Assembly: GCF_017833415.1 (NCBI RefSeq)
Contig: NZ_JAFICC010000004.1
Location: 62,001 to 126,000, forward strand
DNA length: 64,000 bases
Origin: Flavobacterium sp. 1355
Lineage (GTDB): Bacteria > Bacteroidota > Bacteroidia > Flavobacteriales > Flavobacteriaceae
Direction: 5' to 3'
Position numbers and translations under genes: made by a program. Below the pieces are notes generated by a model. That model worked only from the letters and a program-made list of their open reading frames with translations, was not told the DNA's origin and ran no database searches. Numbering within the stretch: the stretch's first letter is position 1; each line of letters starts with the position of its first letter. This document shows positions 44,036 through 52,140 of the stretch, piece by piece.

Positions 44036-45193
44036 TTAGATATACTTCAGCCACCAATATTGATTTTCAGCCTTATATTTCCCAAACCATAGACAAGGTT
44101 TGTAAAGAATCACCACAACAAAAATCCAGATCAGATAGATTGCCCAAAGCGATAAACCGCTTTCTACTCCCTTTGGTCTTCCAAAAGTTCCCGATGCAAA
44201 TTCCAATTGAGACCAATTAAATCCTTGTAGAATAAGCATAATCAAGGTGAGAATATGAATGACATAAAAATGAATCACAAAATAAAACAACGGCACTTTT
44301 CCGTAGACCAAAGCCACTTTTTTAATTCGGTTTTGAAATTGCTCTGCGAAGGCAAGCAACAAAAACAAAATCCCCAAAGTTACCAGGCAAAACAATAGTG
44401 AAGGCGGATATTTGGTCACATTCATAAAAGACAAAAATGTAAATACAGCATCTTTCTGTATTGACCATAAAACCGGATCACCATAAATATTGAGAAACCG
44501 AACGGCGATAAATAAGCCTAAAGCGCCGAGGCCAATTTGTACAAATAGTTTTTTCCTTTTTTCTGCAAGCATAAAGAATTTTCCTGTTGCAAAACCAACC
44601 AACATGATTCCCAGCCAGGGAATTGGCGGATACCCCATAATAAAAGCCCTGCCGGAAAACGGAATTACTATTGGACTAAAAAATGGCGATAAAACCGTTT
44701 TTAAAGTTGAGTTTTCTGCAAACGGAATAAGCGGTAAGAGATTGTGAGAAAAGATTATAATCAATCCGATAATTCCCAAAATTTTGGAACGGATTTTTAA
44801 AAGCAATCCTAAAATAATAAAACCAAAACCTATTGCGGCTATCACCTCGAATAATAGGGTATGAAAACCAATATCAAAGAAGAGCCCAAAATTGACAATA
44901 GTAAATTCAACAACGAGTAACCAAAAACCTCTTTTTAATAAATGTTGTCTTTTTTCTGCAATATTGTTTTTGTTCTGAAGCGAAAGATACACCGAAGTCC
45001 CTGCCAGAAAAACAAAAATTGGTGCGCATAAATGGGTAATCCAACGTGTGAAAAACAACAAAGGTGTAGTAGTAGCCAAATCGGTCGGACTCTGCGTAAT
45101 AGAATCGACATGCATCAAATCCCGAACATGATCCAGCGCCATGATAATCATTACAATTCCGCGGACTATGTCTATTGATGGCTGTCGTTTCAT
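44036..45193 (-). CDS. DUF1624 / heparan-alpha-glucosaminide N-acetyltransferase-like membrane protein
   Basis: A 385-residue membrane protein with about ten helices. The start RQPSIDIVRGIVMIIMALDHVRDLMH is the DUF1624 signature (Asp and His in the first helix, implicated in acyl transfer); TRWITHLCAPIFVFLAGTS follows. The family transfers acetyl groups across membranes onto sugars. ATG 45193 is used; the extra 24 residues of the longer frame (KYLKIFIRFTAKYLKIK) look like an untranslated leader. The acceptor is unknown. Confidence 0.85.
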   Translation of the reverse strand: MKRQPSIDIVRGIVMIIMALDHVRDLMHVDSITQSPTDLATTTPLLFFTRWITHLCAPIFVFLAGTSVYLSLQNKNNIAEKRQHLLKRGFWLLVVEFTIVNFGLFFDIGFHTLLFEVIAAIGFGFIILGLLLKIRSKILGIIGLIIIFSHNLLPLIPFAENSTLKTVLSPFFSPIVIPFSGRAFIMGYPPIPWLGIMLVGFATGKFFMLAEKRKKLFVQIGLGALGLFIAVRFLNIYGDPVLWSIQKDAVFTFLSFMNVTKYPPSLLFCLVTLGILFLLLAFAEQFQNRIKKVALVYGKVPLFYFVIHFYVIHILTLIMLILQGFNWSQLEFASGTFGRPKGVESGLSLWAIYLIWIFVVVILYKPCLWFGKYKAENQYWWLKYI

Positions 45194-45286
45194 GGGTTTG
45201 ATTTTTAAATACTTAGCAGTAAATCTAATAAATATTTTTAAGTATTTAAAAATGAATTGCCTCAAGCTTTAGCTGGTGGCAATATT

Positions 45287-45649
45287 TTAGCTTTTCCTGA
45301 TTTTCACCTGATACACAATTTCCCAAAAGATAATTGAAAAAATAGCATTGGCGAATATCGCAGTTTTAACCTGATAGGGATCATATTTTAAAAACAGATG
45401 CAAATTGGTAAATTTCAACGCTAAGAATAACGCTAAAGCTGCAATTGCAACAGAAAACAGTATGTTTAATAACGGGTTCCATTTTAAAGCCAAAAAAGCA
45501 TAAATAAGATTTAAGCAGGCAAAACCAAATCCTAAAGTCAGGTAAGGGTCAGTTTTTAATATTTCGCCCAACGAGAGTAAAAAAGGAGTAGCCGTTAGGT
45601 ATAAAAAAAACATTATTGAATACAGCAGAATTCGTATTTGTGGTTTCAT
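45287..45649 (-). CDS. Small four-helix membrane protein, unknown
   Basis: A 120-residue protein with four hydrophobic helices (ILLYSIMFFLYLTATPFLL; YLTLGFGFACLNLIYAFLAL; ILFSVAIAALALFLALKF; AIFANAIFSIIFWEIVYQV) and a basic end. No motif recognised. It precedes the DUF1624 gene by 93 bp on the same strand and may be co-transcribed. Confidence 0.65.
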   Translation of the reverse strand: MKPQIRILLYSIMFFLYLTATPFLLSLGEILKTDPYLTLGFGFACLNLIYAFLALKWNPLLNILFSVAIAALALFLALKFTNLHLFLKYDPYQVKTAIFANAIFSIIFWEIVYQVKIRKS

Positions 45650-45747
45650 TTTTTAGATTTAAGATGAAGAGTTTTTAATACGAAGATAATATTAAATGTT
45701 GAAAGCTGTAGACCTTCTGCAAGTTCAAAAACTAAAAGTCTCGTTGC

Positions 45748-46200
45748 TTATGGTAAAAGCGCTTCTATTTTTGCTTCTGATTTTTCTCTGACGGGGCTGT
45801 CTGGGTGAAAACTCCAGATAATCAGAAATTTTCCCTTTACCAGATATTCTTCCGGATGCTCATCGCTTGGCTGGCCTTCTTTTCCCCATAATAATCCCTG
45901 CAAAAAACGATCACCTTTGAACCTGTTTTCAAATTCAAAATACATGATTGACCCACCGTCTGCTTTGTTTTTAAAATTTTGAATGGCTTTACTCTTTACA
46001 GTTCCAACAATGTTGCTGTACGTTTCAATGTCATTATAAAAAGTGCAGGCCTGAGGCGTCACACAAATATTACCGTCGCTTAAAGTGTAACCGCCTTTCG
46101 GAATTTCTTTTGGTTTTAATTTTAAATCAGCAATGGTCTGGCTGAAGGTATTTGTGGTAAATATTAGGACTAATATCAGTAGGGGAAATGTGGTGTTCAT
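45748..46200 (-). CDS. Small secreted protein, unknown
   Basis: A 150-residue protein with a signal peptide (MNTTFPLLILVLIFTTNTFS, cleavage before QTIAD). The mature part has NICVTPQACTFYNDI with a cysteine pair and DGGSIMYFEFENRFKGDRFL. No family recognised. Flanked by unrelated genes; expected in the periplasm or outer envelope. Confidence 0.65.
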   Translation of the reverse strand: MNTTFPLLILVLIFTTNTFSQTIADLKLKPKEIPKGGYTLSDGNICVTPQACTFYNDIETYSNIVGTVKSKAIQNFKNKADGGSIMYFEFENRFKGDRFLQGLLWGKEGQPSDEHPEEYLVKGKFLIIWSFHPDSPVREKSEAKIEALLP

Positions 46201-46287
46201 GGTTTTTTGGGTTTGATTTGGCCTGCTAAAATAGTATTTTTATTTGAGTTTTTGAAGTTGGTTTTGATGTGGGAAGCAAAAAACTCG

Positions 46288-46382
46288 TTGACGCGAGCAT
46301 CCCGCTAGTGCCTATTTGGTTTTATATTGATAGATTTGTCTGGCGTGTGTTCACGAGCGAGACGCTCGCTCTAGCGGGAAGA
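46288..46382. repeat. Short inverted-repeat (MITE-like) element
   Basis: Outer arms tcccgctag (46300-46308) and ctagcggga (46371-46379) are perfect complements, and an inner palindrome gagcg/cgctc sits near the right end. The interior is non-coding. GC-rich compared with its surroundings. Confidence 0.6.
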
Positions 46383-46410
46383 TTTATTGTCATTACTTTG
46401 TATAGTAATA

Positions 46411-46770
46411 TTAAATCGACAGAGTATAGAGACAAAATAAAAAAACAGAAATCAAAAAAACGACATTATAAATTATATACTTTATCTGTGTTTTTCTTGT
46501 TTCATTTTTCCATTGCGTTGTAAAATATTCATATTGTCTTTTAAATTCGTTCTTATTGAAATATTCAATAACGAGACAAATTGCTGCAAAAAAAACAAAG
46601 ACAATAGGAAAGTCAATTTTTAAACTTGAAAATAGAGTTTTCTTTAAAATGATAAAAAACATCAATATTATAAAAGCTTCAATACACGAAAGTAAGGTCG
46701 TTGGTTTACTGCCGTTTTTCGGACCGGTATTAAGGTAAAAGAAACGTTGATATAATTTTTTAATGTCCAA
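46411..46770 (-). CDS. Small membrane protein, unknown
   Basis: A 119-residue protein with three hydrophobic stretches (IEAFIILMFFIILKKTLF, FPIVFVFFAAICLVIEYF, YNVVFLISVFLFCLYTLSI) and basic loops. It lies 18 bp downstream of an XRE regulator gene on the same strand, so the two are likely co-transcribed. No similarity recognised; a membrane effector controlled by the regulator is possible but unproven. Confidence 0.6.
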   Translation of the reverse strand: MDIKKLYQRFFYLNTGPKNGSKPTTLLSCIEAFIILMFFIILKKTLFSSLKIDFPIVFVFFAAICLVIEYFNKNEFKRQYEYFTTQWKNETRKTQIKYIIYNVVFLISVFLFCLYTLSI

Positions 46771-46788
46771 AAAAGGTTTTTTAGAATA

Positions 46789-47178
46789 TTATTTTCCTTT
46801 ATATAATTTTTCTAAATATTCGTTTTTATCTTTTTCTGCCTGAACCAAGCGTTCATAAAGTTCAACAACTTTATCAAGTGGATTGAAATTACAAGAATTG
46901 TTAGTAATAAAGCTTCCTGTAACAGATTCATTAAAAGTATTGAAATAATTAAATACATTTTCTTCAGAAAAACTTTTGATAGCTTCAACCGTAACACCAA
47001 GTGCTTCTGCTATATTAGCAAGTTTTTTTTCATCAATTTCCTCACTACCTTCAATTCCGGAAATAGCTTGCTGATTTGTACCAATTGCCTGCGCAAGTGC
47101 TTCTTGTTTCATACCTCGAAGTTCTCTGATTCGGCTAATATTTCTGCCAATATGTTTTGGTTTTGATGTCGTGCTCAT
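46789..47178 (-). CDS. XRE-family helix-turn-helix regulator
   Basis: A 129-residue DNA-binding protein: HTH_3 domain at residues ~10-70 (IGRNISRIRELRGMKQEALAQ, then IGTNQQAISGIEG), followed by a Bacteroidota-type tail ending in a coiled coil (DKVVELYERLVQAEKDKNEY). The tail phrase SFITNNSCNFNPLDKVVELY recurs in many XRE proteins of this phylum. Target unknown. Confidence 0.9.
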   Translation of the reverse strand: MSTTSKPKHIGRNISRIRELRGMKQEALAQAIGTNQQAISGIEGSEEIDEKKLANIAEALGVTVEAIKSFSEENVFNYFNTFNESVTGSFITNNSCNFNPLDKVVELYERLVQAEKDKNEYLEKLYKGK

Positions 47179-47399
47179 AATTCAAAGGTATTTAAAATTC
47201 TTTAAAAAAATTGTTATCAGTAAAAAACATAGTTATTTGGTGTGATACTATTCAGGTGCTTTTTGCAGAAAACAAATATATTATTTTTCTGATAGGAATT
47301 AATCATTGCTTTTCTGAAATTTTATTTTCATTGCAAGCGTTCAATACAGAATTGACTAATATAAATGAGTAAAAAAAACTAAAAAAAACATATAAAACT

Positions 47400-47485
47400 G
47401 CATCAGGGATAGAGGCGGTATCCTTTTGTGAAGTGGAACGGAGCAAAAGATATAGCCGAAAGCCCGGCCCGGAGGGAGATGCCCA
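47400..47485. repeat. REP-like element of the 'gaggcggtatccttt' type
   Basis: Reads gggatagaggcggtatcctt and then aaaagatatagccgaaagcc with ggagg at its end, the complementary halves cttttg / caaaag lying around a short core. Same style as elements that I associate with flavobacterial intergenic REP families. Confidence 0.65.
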
Positions 47486-47760
47486 GATTATTAATATTAA
47501 GGTTTAAAGTTTCAAATTCCAATCTTTGTCGAGTTACGCGTGCGATTTCTCCTTACGTCGAAATGACAAACTTGTGGTTACTTTGTGTGGGTTCTGCCGA
47601 AGTCTCGGGACACTCAGCCTGACAATATTGGAGTATAAAAATCCGTTTTAATCTGTGTTTTCGCAAAGCGAATCCGCGTCATCCGCGTTCTATTGCCAAT
47701 CTTTGTCGAGTCTCGCATGTGATTTTTCTCCCGAAGTCTCGGGATCGAAATGACAAAAAA

Positions 47761-48091
47761 GGCTAGGCTTCTGCCAAAGTCACGGGACGCTCAGCCTGAC
47801 AAGATTGAGTTAATATTATTATAAAAAATCCGTTTTAATCCGTGTTTTCGCAAAGCGAATCCGCGTCATCCGCGTTGTACATTGGCGATTTGCTTTGTGG
47901 GGCTTCTCCCTCCCGAAGCTTCGGGATCGGGACGCTTAGCCTGACAAAGATTGTGTAAAATGAAATCTGCTCAATCTGCAAAATCTGCGTGAAACTAAAA
48001 ACAAAAAATCCCGCCTCAATTAAGAAACGGGATTGCAATGATATTCTCTTTTTTTTATTTTAAACTGTTGCAGCAATTTCTTGTGGCAACG
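47761..48091. repeat. Left direct repeat containing a copy of the lysA 3' end
   Basis: Matches 50010-50318 over its length, best in the right half. Positions 48060-48091 reproduce, on the minus strand, the last codons of lysA (LPQEIAATV) and the TAA stop, followed by the terminator (48007-48034). No lysA body is attached. Confidence 0.8.
48007..48034 (-). terminator. Terminator after fabF (duplicate of the lysA terminator)
   Basis: Stem aatcccg / cgggatt, followed on the minus strand by a T run. It is identical in sequence to the lysA terminator at 50234-50261 and lies within the duplicated segment. Confidence 0.75.
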
Positions 48092-48105
48092 TAATTGATT
48101 TTAAA

Positions 48106-49350
48106 CTATTCAGTAAATTTTTTAAATATTGAACTTGCAATATGTCCTCCAAAACCAAATGTGTTGCTCATGGCGTAGTTTACTATTCTTGGTTGTGCTT
48201 TGCCTAATGTGAAGTTAAATTTATTTGCGAAATCGGGTTCGACTGTTTCTGTATTTATGGTTGGTGGAACAATGTTTTCCTGAACCGCTTTTATACAGGC
48301 AATTGCTTCTATTGCGCCGGCTCCGCCAAGTAAATGCCCTGTCATGGATTTTGTTGCACTAATGTTAGCATTAGGTTTTATCCCAAATACTTTTTCCATT
48401 GCTTTGAGTTCGCTCAAATCACCGGTTGGAGTAGAGGTGGCGTGTGCATTTATATAATCTATTTGATCTGGTGTTATTTGGGCTTCTTCAAGCGCCAGTT
48501 CCATTCCCAGAATTGCACCTGCACCATCCGGATGTGTTCCTGTTAAATGATACGCATCGCCGGCCAATCCTCCGCCAACAATTTCGGCAAGAATGACAGC
48601 ATTTCGTTTTATGGCGTGTTCGTAACTTTCTACTATAACAGCGCCGGCACCTTCGCCTAAGACAAACCCGTCTCGGGTTATATCAAATGGGCGGGAAGCT
48701 TTACTGTAATCATCATTGAGGGTAGATAAGGCTTTTGAGGCGTTAAAACCACCAATTGAGGATGGGGCAACAGAGGCTTCAGAACCGCCACTAATAATCA
48801 TATCGGCTTTGCCCCAACGAATGTAATTGAATGCATCGATAATTGCGGTATTGCTTGCAGAACATGCAGAAGCAGTGGTGTAATTAATTCCGCGAAGTCC
48901 GTATTTAATAGAAATTGCTCCCGATGCAATATTTATAATTCTTTTGGGAATGAAAAACGGACTAAATCTTGGTATTCCGTTGCCTAATTTGTATTCTCCA
49001 ATTTGTTCTTCAAATGTCGAAACTCCTCCGTCACCAGAACCCCATATAACGCCGATTCTGTCTTTGTTTAAAGAATCAAAATTGATATTGGCATTCCTGA
49101 TCGCTTCATCAGCCACGTACAATGCATATTGGGTAAAAAGATCATATTTTCTTATTTCATTTTTTTCAAATATATGCTGCGGATCAAAATTCCTGACCTC
49201 GCAGGCAAATTTGGTTTTGAAATTTGCGGTATCAAATTTTGTTATTTCAGCGGCTCCGCTAACTCCATTAATCAAAGAATGCCAATATTCTGCGACAGTA
49301 TTACCAATGGGTGTTACTGCACCTAGTCCTGTTATTACGACTCTTTTCAT
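48106..49350 (-). CDS. Beta-ketoacyl-ACP synthase II (FabF-like)
   Basis: A 414-residue thiolase-fold condensing enzyme of KAS II type that elongates acyl-ACP with malonyl-ACP. Catalytic Cys in INYTTASACSASNTAIIDAF, first His in YINAHATSTPTGDLSE, Lys in NISATKSMTGHLLGGAGAIE with the second His; VVITGLGAVTPIGNTVAEYW and FGFGGHIASSIF complete the family signature. Being alone with a TetR regulator, outside a fab cluster, it is probably a secondary, regulated KAS rather than the housekeeping FabF. Its first base overlaps the end of the TetR gene. Confidence 0.92.
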   Translation of the reverse strand: MKRVVITGLGAVTPIGNTVAEYWHSLINGVSGAAEITKFDTANFKTKFACEVRNFDPQHIFEKNEIRKYDLFTQYALYVADEAIRNANINFDSLNKDRIGVIWGSGDGGVSTFEEQIGEYKLGNGIPRFSPFFIPKRIINIASGAISIKYGLRGINYTTASACSASNTAIIDAFNYIRWGKADMIISGGSEASVAPSSIGGFNASKALSTLNDDYSKASRPFDITRDGFVLGEGAGAVIVESYEHAIKRNAVILAEIVGGGLAGDAYHLTGTHPDGAGAILGMELALEEAQITPDQIDYINAHATSTPTGDLSELKAMEKVFGIKPNANISATKSMTGHLLGGAGAIEAIACIKAVQENIVPPTINTETVEPDFANKFNFTLGKAQPRIVNYAMSNTFGFGGHIASSIFKKFTE

Positions 49351-49913
49351 TATTTTTTGGGTTTTAATTCTTGTAGGATTGTTTCTTTTACAGTTTCAAA
49401 ATCGTGATGATCTGTAAGTCTTGATAATTGTACAATTGCAATCATATTAGTGATTATCATTAATGCTTTTGTTCTTGCAGGAATTTGAAAATCAAATACT
49501 TTGAGTTCTTTTCCTTCTGTTAAAATTTCGGTCACCCAGGTAAGAACAATGTTGGCAAATAATTGCAATTCTGTTTTTATACTATCATCCAGCGTGTTCA
49601 GGTCTGTTGCTAAAGAACCTACAATGCAAACTTTATTTTCATGTTTAATTTTTTCCTGAACAGCCAAAAAAGCTTCAAGTTTGATTTGGGGAGACTGGTT
49701 GGCAACTTCTTTTTTCAAAATTTCAACTCGTTCTATATGTTCTTTGATTGTAGCAACACCCAAATCTGACTTCGTCGGAAAATGATAATGAATTGAAGCA
49801 GTTTTTATTCCAATATCATTAGAAATGTCTTTAAAACTAAAAGCATTGTAACCTTTATTTCTAATTAGCTCGTCTGCTTTATCGATGATTATTTCTCGTG
49901 TTGTCATGTCCAA
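49350..49913 (-). CDS. TetR/AcrR-family regulator
   Basis: A 187-residue repressor: N-terminal HTH (REIIIDKADELIRNKGYNAF, then IGIKTASIHYHFPTKSDLG) and a helical ligand-binding domain. It overlaps the downstream KAS gene by one base (TAATG-type), so one transcript covers both. A dyad in its own promoter suggests autoregulation; the ligand could be a fatty acyl compound, inferred from the partner gene. Confidence 0.93.
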   Translation of the reverse strand: MDMTTREIIIDKADELIRNKGYNAFSFKDISNDIGIKTASIHYHFPTKSDLGVATIKEHIERVEILKKEVANQSPQIKLEAFLAVQEKIKHENKVCIVGSLATDLNTLDDSIKTELQLFANIVLTWVTEILTEGKELKVFDFQIPARTKALMIITNMIAIVQLSRLTDHHDFETVKETILQELKPKK

Positions 49914-49922
49914 TATTTTTCA

Positions 49923-49952
49923 CAAAGATACTACCTATTAGTAGATAGGCAA
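49923..49952 (-). promoter_or_regulatory. Promoter with operator dyad of the TetR-fabF operon
   Basis: Minus strand: -33 TTG (49950-49952), 19-nt spacer, -7 TATCTTTG (49923-49930). The spacer holds an imperfect dyad CTATCTACTAATAGGTAG (49931-49948; 7 of 9 positions symmetrical), the expected place for a repressor site. Confidence 0.65.
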
Positions 49953-50009
49953 ATTAATTTTGATTTATTTTTTGGGCTTGAAATTTAGAGCCGTATTAAT
50001 CTACAAAAG

Positions 50010-50318
50010 GGCATAGGCTTCTCCCTCCCGAAGCTTCGGGATCGTGACGCTCAGTCTGGCAAGATTTAGTTTAAAATATTAGGATAAAAAATCCGTTTTA
50101 CCCCGTGTTTTCGCAAAGCGAATCCGCGTCATCCGTGTTCTATTTGGCGATTTTGCTTTGCGGGGCTTCTCCCTCCCGAAGCTTCGGGATCGGAACGCTC
50201 AGCCTGACAAACGATAACATCTACAATAAAAAAAATCCCGCCTCAATTAAGAAACGGGATTGCAATGATATTCTCTTTTTTTTATTTTAAACTGTTGCAG
50301 CAATTTCTTGTGGCAACG
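50010..50318. repeat. Right direct repeat, including the genuine lysA 3' end
   Basis: Partner of 47761-48091. It includes two 'ccctcccgaagcttcgggat' palindromic phrases (about 50022 and 50172), an 'aatccgttttaccccgtg' phrase, the terminator and the last codons of lysA. The gap 49953-50009 holds nothing recognisable. Confidence 0.8.
50234..50261 (-). terminator. Terminator of lysA
   Basis: Stem aatcccg / cgggatt followed by a T run on the minus strand; 26 bp beyond the stop codon. Confidence 0.75.
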
Positions 50319-51510
50319 GAATTTGATTTTTAAGTAAATCTTCGAAAGTCTCGTGAGCGCGAATTAAGATCCCTTTACCGTTCATCCATAAAACTTCGGC
50401 TGGTTTGTATCTTGAATTATAGTTTGAAGACATTGAGAAACAGTATGCTCCTGCGTTTCTGAAAGCTAAAATATCACCTTCGGTAATTTCTGAAATTCTT
50501 CGGTTGTTGGCAAAAGTATCTGTTTCGCAAATGTATCCGACAACAGAGTAAAAACGCTCTTTTCCTTTTGGGTTTGAGATGTTTTCAATATAGTGTTGTG
50601 AGCCGTAAAACATCGGACGGATTAAGTGGTTGAAACCACTGTCTACTCCGGCGAAAACTGTTGAGGTTGTTTGTTTTACAACGTTTACTTTTGCTAAGAA
50701 GAAACCTGCTTCGCTCACCAGGAATTTTCCCGGTTCGAAAATCAACGTTAAATCTCTGCCATATTCTGCGCAGAAAGCGTTGAATCTTTTTGATAATTTT
50801 TTGCCTAATTCTTCAATGTCAGTTTCGATATCGTCTTTTTTGTAAGGTACTTTAAATCCGCTTCCGAAATCCAGAAATTCTAAATCTTTGAAGTGTTTTG
50901 CTGTATCAAACAGGATTTCAGCTGCATATAAGAAAACTTCAATATCAAGAATATCAGATCCTGTGTGCATGTGAATTCCAACAATACTCATTTTTGTATT
51001 TTCTACAATTCGCAAAATATGCGGTATTTGATGTACCGAAATTCCGAATTTACTATCGATATGTCCAACAGAAATATTAGCATTTCCTCCCGCCATTACG
51101 TGCGGATTGATACGAATACATACCGGAATTTGTGGATATTTTGTTCCGAATTGCTCCAGAATCGATAAGTTGTCTATATTGATTTGTACACCCATTGCAG
51201 CAACTTCTTCGATTTCTTCTAAAGAAACGCCGTTTGGTGTAAAGAAAATTTTGTCAGGATCATAGCCAGCATGAAGCCCCAATTGAACTTCCTGAATCGA
51301 TACAGTGTCTAAACCAGATCCCATGTTCTTTAATAACTGAAGAATCGCAACGTTTGACAATGCCTTCATGGCATAATTAACTCTTAAGTTTTCTACCTTA
51401 GAGAAAGCTTTAGTTAATCTATTGTACTGTGATTGGATTTTTTCGGCATCATAAACATATAATGGACTTCCAAATTGGTCTGCTAACTGCAGTAAATCTT
51501 TTGCTTGCAT
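50287..51510 (-). CDS. lysA: Diaminopimelate decarboxylase
   Basis: A 407-residue fold-III PLP enzyme catalysing the last step of lysine synthesis (meso-DAP to L-Lys). PLP lysine is K49 in VNYAMKALSN; other motifs are NPHVMAGGNANISVGH, SIVGIHMHTGSDI, LDFGSGFKVPY, EPGKFLVSEAGFF, and GYICETDTFA with the catalytic Cys. Start ATG 51510 gives MQAKDLLQLADQFGSPLYVY, the usual N-terminus; a frame extension to 51579 lacks similarity. DAP is also a peptidoglycan component. Its last nine codons are duplicated near 48060-48091. Confidence 0.95.
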   Translation of the reverse strand: MQAKDLLQLADQFGSPLYVYDAEKIQSQYNRLTKAFSKVENLRVNYAMKALSNVAILQLLKNMGSGLDTVSIQEVQLGLHAGYDPDKIFFTPNGVSLEEIEEVAAMGVQINIDNLSILEQFGTKYPQIPVCIRINPHVMAGGNANISVGHIDSKFGISVHQIPHILRIVENTKMSIVGIHMHTGSDILDIEVFLYAAEILFDTAKHFKDLEFLDFGSGFKVPYKKDDIETDIEELGKKLSKRFNAFCAEYGRDLTLIFEPGKFLVSEAGFFLAKVNVVKQTTSTVFAGVDSGFNHLIRPMFYGSQHYIENISNPKGKERFYSVVGYICETDTFANNRRISEITEGDILAFRNAGAYCFSMSSNYNSRYKPAEVLWMNGKGILIRAHETFEDLLKNQIPLPQEIAATV

Positions 51511-51780
51511 TTTTAAATCATTTTGGGCAAAGTTATTACACTTTTGAGTAACGGCAAATTTTTTGTAGAAAAATAACAAATTATAACAAATTGTTTGTTT
51601 TTAAACAAAAAGTCGTGTATTTCGAATTTTTTTAAAATTCTTTTAGGTACTAAGGAGCTAAGACTCTAAGTTACTAAGTTTTTGCCACAGATTAAAGGAT
51701 TAGCGCAGATTTTTTTGCCACGAATTGCACTAATTTTCGCGAATTTTTATTTTGAATTTCCTAAAAATGCATAAAAAATA

Positions 51781-51864
51781 ACCCATGGTTTCAACCACGG
51801 GAACGTTGCAGATTTGCCGTAATTGGATATTATTTCCCCGCGGTTGAAACCGCTCGCTATGTCT
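51781..51864. repeat. Palindromic 'ggtttcaacc' element, copy 1
   Basis: Arms ggtttcaaccacggg (51787-51801) and ccgcggttgaaacc (51838-51851) are near-complements around a ~36-bp core with gaacgttgcag. A related copy follows at 51907-51997. Confidence 0.65.
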
Positions 51865-51906
51865 GAAGATAAGATTTTTTAATTTTGGATTTTTCGTAAA
51901 GGCTCA

Positions 51907-51997
51907 AAACATAGCCGGTGATCTCAATAAGGGAAACGTTGGGAATTGGACGTAATCATCTATTGTGTCCCTGTGGTTGAAACCACGGGCTATGTTT
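51907..51997. repeat. Palindromic 'ggttgaaacc' element, copy 2
   Basis: Perfect 10-bp terminal inverted repeats aaacatagcc / ggctatgttt, and an inner palindrome gtggtt-ga-aaccac (51973-51986). The core gggaaacgttgggaattgg aligns with copy 1. Likely a non-autonomous repeat element. Confidence 0.7.
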
Positions 51998-52140
51998 AAT
52001 TTTAGAAGCGCAAAAAAAAGAAATTAGTGGAAATTAGTGCAATTCGTGGCAAACAAAAAATCTTTTTAATCTGTGAAATCTGTGGCCAAAAAAAGCCCCT
52101 GAAATAATCAGAGGCTTATGTTAGTTGTGTGTTATAAGGT

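Larger units (their letters stand above)
47179..48105. repeat. Repeat-dense gene-free region
   Basis: About 930 bp without a gene. In order: AT-rich DNA (47179-47399); a REP-like element (47400-47485); degenerate copies of the phrases 'caatctttgtcgagt' and 'cgcaaagcgaatccgcgtca' (47515-47720); a ~185-bp unit that repeats (starts near 47640 and 47826); and the left direct repeat with a lysA-end copy (47761-48091). The region looks like an accumulation site for repeat sequences. Confidence 0.65.
51511..52140. other. Gene-free region with paired palindromic elements
   Basis: It contains an AT-rich leader of lysA (to about 51640), an 'actaaggagctaagactct' phrase (51648-51680), 'gccacgaattgcactaattt' repeats (51717-51740 and, inverted, 52022-52052), and two related palindromic elements described separately. 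No gene. Confidence 0.6.

Noticed and set aside
46288..46382. Insertion sequence remnant
   Set aside because: Only a short inverted repeat; no transposase frame is present on either strand.
47179..52140. Possible CRISPR array in the repeat-rich region
   Set aside because: Repeat units are degenerate and unevenly spaced, and there are no uniform spacers or cas genes.
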